Source of the DNA: Spirochaetales bacterium | GTDB lineage: Bacteria > Spirochaetota > Spirochaetia > SZUA-6 > DRHE01 | Assembly (NCBI GenBank): GCA_030604195.1 | Contig: JAUVWI010000005.1 | Span: 1-64,000 of the forward strand | DNA: 64,000 nucleotides | Direction of reading: 5' to 3' | Shown: piece by piece, positions 59,309-64,000 of the stretch | Layout: the number at the start of each line of letters is the position of its first letter | How positions within the stretch are numbered: the stretch's first letter is position 1 | Made by a program: the position numbers and the translations under genes | Notes under the pieces: model-generated | Told to the model about the DNA's origin: nothing | What the model saw: the letters and a program-made list of their open reading frames with translations, nothing else | The model's database searches: none

Positions 59309-60618
59309 AACTCAGGTTTGTCCTTTTTATGGGCTTAAGGTATTTCAAAGCCAAAAGGAAAAGCAGTGGTCTGGCCTCATCCCTGCTCTCTATGATCGGC
59401 GTTGGTGTGGGAGTAATGGCTTTGACTGCCGTGTTAGGGGTGATGAATGGTTTTCAGCTTGGCTTTATTGAAAGCATTCTGGAAGTAAGTTCCTATCATC
59501 TGCAGATTACGGCGGGGCAAGGTGTAAAAGAAGAGAAATTTGCAGAGCTGGAAAATCTAAGAGCTATTCAGTCGGTAATTTCTTTTACCGAGAGTCAGGC
59601 TATTGCCGAGGGCAAGTATGTGCGGCAGCGGGGCTGCCGGGTGCGGGGGCTGCCGGTTGATATTCTGAGACGTGATCCCGGTTTCCGGAATTCCCTGGAA
59701 ATAACAGCCGGTGTTTTTGATCTCCGCCCTGCTAATTCCATAGTTATCGGAGTGGAGCTGGCCAGGCACCTGGGACTGGCTGTGGGCGAGGAAATCGTTT
59801 TGACTGCGCTTGCCGGTGATTCTTTAGGCAAACTGGCGCCAACCAAAGAAAGATTTACCATAAGTGCTCTTTTTCGCAGCGGCTACTATGAATATGACCT
59901 GGGCCTGGTCTTTGTAGCCAACGAGACAGCGATAAATTATTTCTGGCCGGAAAAACGACCTCCACTGACCCTGGGAATTAAACTGGAAAACCGTTTTCAT
60001 CTGAAAGAGGCTGAGGAGGAAATAGCTGCTGCTCTGAGAGAAGCTCCGGGCTCCTGGTATAAACTGGTAATCTGGCGTGATTATAACCGGGCTTTTTTCA
60101 GCGCTCTGCGCATGGAAAAGATTATAATGATGCTGCTTATCGGCTTGATTTTTATCGTGGTGGGTTTCAATATCTATCACACCCTGAGGAGGACTGTGCG
60201 TGAGCGATATGAAGAGATAGCCCTGTTAAAGGCTATCGGCGCTCCCGGGTCCGCTATTCAATACATCTTCATCCTCGATGGTTTCCTGATAGGCTGCCTT
60301 GGCGCCGGAGTGGGTATGGCCATGGGGCTGTTGATAACCGGCAATATAAACGAGGTATTCGGAATTGTGGAGACTCTGATAAATCTTGTTCTTGGGGTAA
60401 TGGAGTTTTTATTCGCAACGCTTTCTACTCGGGGAATGAGAGAATTTTCCATTTTTTCTCCCGCATATTTTTATCTTATTGAGGTGCCGAGCAAAGTGCT
60501 GTTACCTGAGGCTTTACTGATCCTGCTTTTGGGATTATTATCCGCCACTATGGCTGCTTATTTTGCCTCACAAAGAGTGGCAGAGATTAAACCTGTTCAA
60601 ATATTACAGTATGAGTAG
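59305..60618 (+). CDS. lolC: LolC/LolE-type lipoprotein-release ABC permease (first)
   Basis: 437 residues, TTG start overlapping the preceding stop (TTGA). Membrane helix ~25-45 (ASSLLSMIGVGVGVMALTAVLGVMNGF), a large periplasmic MacB-like domain (~48-260), and three C-terminal helices (MMLLIGLIFIVVGFNIYHTL, LDGFLIGCLGAGVGMAMGL, ALLILLLGLLSATMAAYFASQRVAEIKPVQIL). This FtsX/LolC architecture releases outer-membrane lipoproteins from the inner membrane. C versus E identity is assigned by order only. Confidence 0.85.
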   Translation: MKLRFVLFMGLRYFKAKRKSSGLASSLLSMIGVGVGVMALTAVLGVMNGFQLGFIESILEVSSYHLQITAGQGVKEEKFAELENLRAIQSVISFTESQAIAEGKYVRQRGCRVRGLPVDILRRDPGFRNSLEITAGVFDLRPANSIVIGVELARHLGLAVGEEIVLTALAGDSLGKLAPTKERFTISALFRSGYYEYDLGLVFVANETAINYFWPEKRPPLTLGIKLENRFHLKEAEEEIAAALREAPGSWYKLVIWRDYNRAFFSALRMEKIIMMLLIGLIFIVVGFNIYHTLRRTVRERYEEIALLKAIGAPGSAIQYIFILDGFLIGCLGAGVGMAMGLLITGNINEVFGIVETLINLVLGVMEFLFATLSTRGMREFSIFSPAYFYLIEVPSKVLLPEALLILLLGLLSATMAAYFASQRVAEIKPVQILQYE

Positions 60619-60637
60619 CAAGGGGTTTTAAGATTAG

Positions 60638-61312
60638 ATGAATATTATAGAAGTGGTTTCACTTTCCAAAACTTATAGAACCGGATCCGAAGAGGTGGAT
60701 GTCCTGCAGGAACTTAACCTGACTCTGGAACAGGGGGAAACCACGGTTATTACCGGGGAGAGCGGTTCAGGCAAGACTACCCTGCTTAATCTGATCGGCG
60801 GCCTGGACAATGCGACTTCAGGCAACATTTTTTTTAACGAGAGCGATATTGTAGGGCAGAGTGAGGCTGAGCTTACCCGCTATCGCAGCAGCAGTTTGGG
60901 TTTTATCTTTCAATTTCACTATTTGTTAAAAGATTTTACGGCTCTGGAAAATGTAATGCTGCCGGGCCTGATCGAGGGCTTAAGCTTAAGAGTTGCGGGA
61001 GATAGAGCTGAAGATCTGCTCGATAGAGTGGACCTGCTTAAAAGAAAAGCTCACTACCCGGTTGAGCTCTCCGGCGGCGAGCGTCAGCGAATTGCAGTTG
61101 CCCGTTCCCTGATGAATGATCCCGTGCTTATCCTGGCCGATGAACCTACCGGAAATCTAGATGAAAAAAACTCTGATCAGGTTAAAAAAATATTATTTGA
61201 GCTGGTCTGTGAATATAAAAAAACCATGCTGATGGTAACCCACGATAATGAACTGGCAGCCATGTGTGATTACCATTTTTGTTTAGAGCATGGAAGATTG
61301 AAGAGAAAATGA
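60638..61312 (+). CDS. lolD: Lipoprotein-release ABC transporter ATPase LolD
   Basis: 224 residues. Walker A GESGSGKTT at 40-48, FQFHYLLKDFTALENVMLPGLI (the Lol/MacB family signature), LSGGERQR, LADEPTGNLDEKN and VTHDNELA are present. It powers the flanking permeases. Its stop overlaps the LolE-type ATG (ATGA). Confidence 0.93.
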   Translation: MNIIEVVSLSKTYRTGSEEVDVLQELNLTLEQGETTVITGESGSGKTTLLNLIGGLDNATSGNIFFNESDIVGQSEAELTRYRSSSLGFIFQFHYLLKDFTALENVMLPGLIEGLSLRVAGDRAEDLLDRVDLLKRKAHYPVELSGGERQRIAVARSLMNDPVLILADEPTGNLDEKNSDQVKKILFELVCEYKKTMLMVTHDNELAAMCDYHFCLEHGRLKRK

Positions 61313-62619
61313 GGCTTTTCTTTCCTTTTTTTCTGGGCTTCAGATACCTTCGGGGAAGAAAGAAGGGGGGATTTTTCCCCTATCTGCGAGGTTCTATTAT
61401 CGGCATAGCCTTAAGCTTAATTCCGCTGGTAGTTGTTTTAGAAGTGGCGGATGGTATGATAGAGGGAATTACCAGGCGTTATCTCGAGCTGGGCACCTAT
61501 CACCTGCAAATTCATTTAGACAGAAATAGCGTGGATGGGGACCATCAGGCAGTAAGGAAACTGCTTGAAGATAGTCCTGAGATTCGGCAGGTTTTCGAGG
61601 AACGCCAGGGAATGGGCCTTCTGTACTCTTCTGCTTCACGCTATGGCGTATCACTGCGCGCTGTAAGCCCGGAAATATATAGTGAAGATGAAAATTTCAG
61701 GAAATATTTTCAAATTGTTGAAGGGGATTTCAATCTTGGCAGGGCAAATTCCATACTACTGGGTCAGGAAGTAGCCGCTATTCTTGAAGTAAAGGTGGGC
61801 GATGGAATTAAGGTGCTTACCTCAAAAATAAGAGAAGATGGCTCTTTTATACCTAAAGTCACCAGATTGAAGGTAACCGGCATCTTTGCCACCGGTTATC
61901 AGGAACTCGATCGGCTCTGGAGTTATATTCCGCTGAATACGGGACGCAGGATAATCCCTGAGGAGAATTCCAGTGATTTTTTTGGTATCAAGGTAGGAGA
62001 CCCCTATAACCGGATTGCCGAGCATGCGGCGCGACTTGGCTCCCTGCTTCCGGAGAGAACAAATATATATACCTGGTATGAATTGGAACGGGCCAATTAT
62101 AAATCTTTCCAGACTACAAAGGCCCTGCTTATTTTTATAATGGCTCTGATTGTGGTTGTAGCCTCGGTGAATATCTCCTCCGGGTTAATTATGCTGGTAT
62201 TGGAGAAGAGGCAGGAATTAGGGATTCTCAAGAGCATAGGCGCCGGTCCCGCTGCAATTTCTTTATCGCTCCTGGTTTCCGGTTTTTCAGCCGGCTTGCT
62301 GGGCTCCCTGCTGGGTATTATTCTGGGATTGGCAATAGCTGTTAATATTAATGAGATCATCTGGGGTATCGAGTATGCTTTGAACCTGGGTTTGGCTGTA
62401 GGCCGAAATATACTGACGCCCCTTATAAATTTTACTGAAATCAAACCGGTGAAGATATTTGATTCAGCTTTTTACCTGGAACAGATTCCCATCAGGATTA
62501 AGTTGTTTGATCTTTTTTTGATTGCTTTCCTGACAATTCTCCTGGCTACCCTGGCAGCCTATCTACCGGCACGTAAAGCCGGACAAACAAAGCCTTTGGA
62601 GATAATAAGAAAGTATTAA
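61309..62619 (+). CDS. lolE: LolC/LolE-type lipoprotein-release ABC permease (second)
   Basis: 436 residues from ATG 61309 (ATGA overlap with lolD). FLGFRYLRGRKKGGFFPYLRGSIIGIALSLIPLVVV starts the first membrane segment, followed by a periplasmic domain and three C-terminal helices (LLIFIMALIVVVASVNISSGLIM, LLVSGFSAGLLGSLLGIILGLAIA, FLIAFLTILLATLAAYLPARKAGQTKPLEIIR). It is a paralogue of the first permease; together with LolD they form a LolCDE heteromer, appropriate for a lipoprotein-rich envelope. Confidence 0.85.
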   Translation: MRLFFPFFLGFRYLRGRKKGGFFPYLRGSIIGIALSLIPLVVVLEVADGMIEGITRRYLELGTYHLQIHLDRNSVDGDHQAVRKLLEDSPEIRQVFEERQGMGLLYSSASRYGVSLRAVSPEIYSEDENFRKYFQIVEGDFNLGRANSILLGQEVAAILEVKVGDGIKVLTSKIREDGSFIPKVTRLKVTGIFATGYQELDRLWSYIPLNTGRRIIPEENSSDFFGIKVGDPYNRIAEHAARLGSLLPERTNIYTWYELERANYKSFQTTKALLIFIMALIVVVASVNISSGLIMLVLEKRQELGILKSIGAGPAAISLSLLVSGFSAGLLGSLLGIILGLAIAVNINEIIWGIEYALNLGLAVGRNILTPLINFTEIKPVKIFDSAFYLEQIPIRIKLFDLFLIAFLTILLATLAAYLPARKAGQTKPLEIIRKY

Positions 62620-62642
62620 TATTGAGCGGTTGCTTTGCGATC

Positions 62643-62687
62643 TTTACTCAATTTGCTCGTTTTACTCGTTTTGCTCACTTTGTTCGC
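62643..62687. repeat. Five tandem 9-bp repeats (TTTGCTCGT consensus)
   Basis: TTTACTCAA, TTTGCTCGT, TTTACTCGT, TTTGCTCAC and TTTGTTCGC follow one another without gaps, and a looser pyrimidine-rich continuation runs to about 62707. It lies in the 125-bp gap between lolE and mcsA. Confidence 0.8.
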
Positions 62688-62694
62688 TTTCTCT

Positions 62695-62723
62695 TTGCTT
62701 TCTTCTGCAAAATGTTATATTTT
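62695..62723 (+). promoter_or_regulatory. Candidate mcsA promoter
   Basis: TTGCTT (62695-62700), 17-bp spacer, TATTTT (62718-62723); 21 bases before the TTG start. Weak match. Confidence 0.3.
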
Positions 62724-62744
62724 TAGGGTAAAGCGAGAAATAAA

Positions 62745-63251
62745 TTGCGTTGCCAAATTTGTAAGAAAGAAACAGCAGTTATCCATATTGAACAGATAAT
62801 GGGAAACAAGAGGGTCGATCTCCATCTCTGCGATGATTGTGCCCAGGAGCATGGAATCAATACTGTTGACAATAAAATTGAAGTATCTATTCCCGATCTT
62901 CTGATCGGTTTAGTTGCCAGGGGCAAACAGAGAGGTCCAATGCCGGCAAAATGTACTCAATGCGGCAGAAGCTGGCAGGAGATCAAAAAGGAGCAAAGGG
63001 TTGGCTGCAGCGAATGTTATGCGCTTTTTAACCGGCCGATCCGTTCTTTTATAAGTAAAAACCGGCAAAATAGCGATCATCAGGGTAAATATCCCCGACG
63101 CCTTTTGCCATATAAGACTTTCCTGGTTGATGTGCTGAAATTGAAAGAGGAGCTGAAAGCGGCCCTGAAATGTGAGGATTATGAAGCTGCGGCCTCCTTG
63201 CGTGACCGTATCCATAAGCTGGAGTGCTTTCCCCGGGGTGATAATGGCTGA
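62745..63251 (+). CDS. mcsA: McsA-like zinc-binding protein with UvrB/UvrC motif
   Basis: 168 residues, TTG start. Four CxxC zinc-binding pairs: CQICKK near 3-8, CDDC near 29-32, CTQC near 67-70 and CSEC near 86-89. A C-terminal UvrB/UvrC motif (LKEELKAALKCEDYEAAASLRDRIHKLE) follows. McsA activates the arginine kinase McsB, and with ClpC it targets damaged proteins. It overlaps mcsB by 8 nt. Confidence 0.9.
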   Translation: MRCQICKKETAVIHIEQIMGNKRVDLHLCDDCAQEHGINTVDNKIEVSIPDLLIGLVARGKQRGPMPAKCTQCGRSWQEIKKEQRVGCSECYALFNRPIRSFISKNRQNSDHQGKYPRRLLPYKTFLVDVLKLKEELKAALKCEDYEAAASLRDRIHKLECFPRGDNG

Positions 63252-64000
63252 GATAAGCAATTTTAAAGCTATAGAGGGTTTATTCTGTTCTGCCGGCCCT
63301 GATATGGATGTAGTTGTTTCCAGCAGGATCAGGCTGGCGCGCAATATTGTGGGCTATCCTTTCCCGCCAAAGCTGAAGGCCCAGGATGAGGAGAAGCTGC
63401 GCGATGAGGTTATTCAAGCCCTGACCGACCTTGATTTGAATTTTACCATGCTTCATCTGGATAATTTAAGCCTGACTGACAGACAAATACTGTTGGAGGA
63501 GAACCTTATTACCAGCAAACTGGTTGAGGCGAAAAACAAAGTGATAGCTTTAAACAATCACAGCTTCATTGTTGTAATGATTAATGCTGAAGATCATCTA
63601 CGCCTCGTAGCAATGCAAAGCGGCCTGGCACTGGAAGAGAGTTACCAGGCTGTAAATCAGATTGATAATCAGCTGGAAGAGCATTTGCAATTTGCCGCGA
63701 CCTATGAGTGGGGTTATCTCAATACCTCTTTTTCCGATCTGGGAACCGGTATGAGAGCATCCGTTCTTCTCCACCTGCCCGGCTTAATTGCCGATTCTAC
63801 TATTGATGAGGCTGTAAGCACAGCTTCAGAGTTGGGTTTGAAGGTTAAGAGCTATGCGGGGGCCGGTGAAGTTTCTTTGGGGGGCATGTATCAGTTTTCC
63901 AATGCAGCCAGCCTGGGCAGCAGCGAAGTCGAAATTATTGACGCTCTGGAGATGATGGTTCTGGAAATTGTGGATTTTGAACGTCAATCCCGCGAGAATA
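63244..64000 (+). CDS. mcsB: Protein-arginine kinase McsB (partial, runs off the window)
   Basis: About 252 codons from ATG 63244 remain open to the edge; the full family length is ~350. The phosphagen-kinase fold is clear: VVVSSRIRLARNIVGYPFP, the substrate/catalytic loop NAEDHLRL at 114-121, and LGTGMRASVLLHLPGLI after residue 166. The usual NEEDH motif reads NAEDH, which keeps the second acidic residue. The active-site cysteine position (TSCPTNVGTG) is Ser162 (NTSFSDLGTG). McsB phosphorylates arginines to mark proteins for ClpCP. Confidence 0.9.
   Translation, partial: MAEISNFKAIEGLFCSAGPDMDVVVSSRIRLARNIVGYPFPPKLKAQDEEKLRDEVIQALTDLDLNFTMLHLDNLSLTDRQILLEENLITSKLVEAKNKVIALNNHSFIVVMINAEDHLRLVAMQSGLALEESYQAVNQIDNQLEEHLQFAATYEWGYLNTSFSDLGTGMRASVLLHLPGLIADSTIDEAVSTASELGLKVKSYAGAGEVSLGGMYQFSNAASLGSSEVEIIDALEMMVLEIVDFERQSREN

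Overview
The window reads as a chromosomal segment of a free-living or anaerobic spirochaete (Spirochaetales-like). This is an inference from gene content and order: a DUF115/Maf-type motility-associated protein, a PEGA-domain protein, a GH57-family protein, a six-gene rnf operon, lolCDE, mcsAB, an L25 (CTC) gene next to spoVG, and many small signal-peptide/TPR proteins. There is no rRNA and no CRISPR array. Almost all of it is densely packed housekeeping DNA with 1-26 nt gene overlaps. Recognisable accessory material is confined to the extreme left edge and to about 21.3-28.6 kb.

0-13.8 kb: a transposase C-terminal remnant, then rplU-prp-rpmA-obgE-nadD-LCP-rsfS (ribosome assembly), a convergent gene for a hyperacidic protein, and ispE-spoVG-tRNA-Gln-rplY-pth-tilS-ftsH-HtrA-like lipoprotein, closed by a convergent receiver/anti-sigma-type kinase gene. 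13.9-19.2 kb: lepA, then a minus-strand pair (SurA/PpiC-like PPIase, DUF115 protein). 19.2-26.9 kb: an unrecognised possible regulator, a GDPD-like gene, a four-gene sugar-type ABC transporter whose first three genes look GC-richer than the surroundings, and a beta-propeller lipoprotein. 26.9-29.1 kb: gene-poor DNA with decayed mobile-element-like pieces around a PhnP-like metallo-hydrolase. 29.1-34.3 kb: tRNA-Pro and tRNA-Asp separated by a terminator-like hairpin, then nlpD-like, rpoS-like sigma factor, aroA-aroB and a cyclic-nucleotide-binding protein. 34.3-43.5 kb: DEAH helicase and hisS; pcnB; TPR protein; PerM transporter; P-loop/Asp23-like fusion; pseudouridine synthase. 43.6-52.7 kb: DUF212 protein, a large membrane protein coupled to rnfCDGEAB, and a GH57-like protein with a degenerate active site. 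52.8-64 kb: a TPR exported protein, a solo Cas2-like protein, prfB with a programmed +1 frameshift, CheY-like, PEGA protein, ftsY, an exported repeat protein, lolCDE, and mcsA-mcsB running off the right edge.

Functional themes are ribosome biogenesis and translation fidelity (L21/L27/L25, Obg, RsfS, LepA, Pth, TilS, RF2), envelope biogenesis and lipoprotein sorting (SurA-like, HtrA-like, FtsH, LolCDE, FtsY), Rnf-type ion-coupled electron transfer, and stress control (sigma factor, RsbW-like kinase, McsAB). The most interesting observations are: candidate promoters placed so that ispE, aroA, hisS, cas2-like and two further genes would be leaderless; a textbook prfB frameshift site; a CRISPR-less Cas2-like protein; a GH57 pseudoenzyme candidate after rnfB; a P-loop NTPase fused to an Asp23-like domain; Prp without a cleavable L27 extension; and McsB with altered active-site positions. 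No similarity search was run: family assignments come from reading motifs, and promoter calls are pattern matches.
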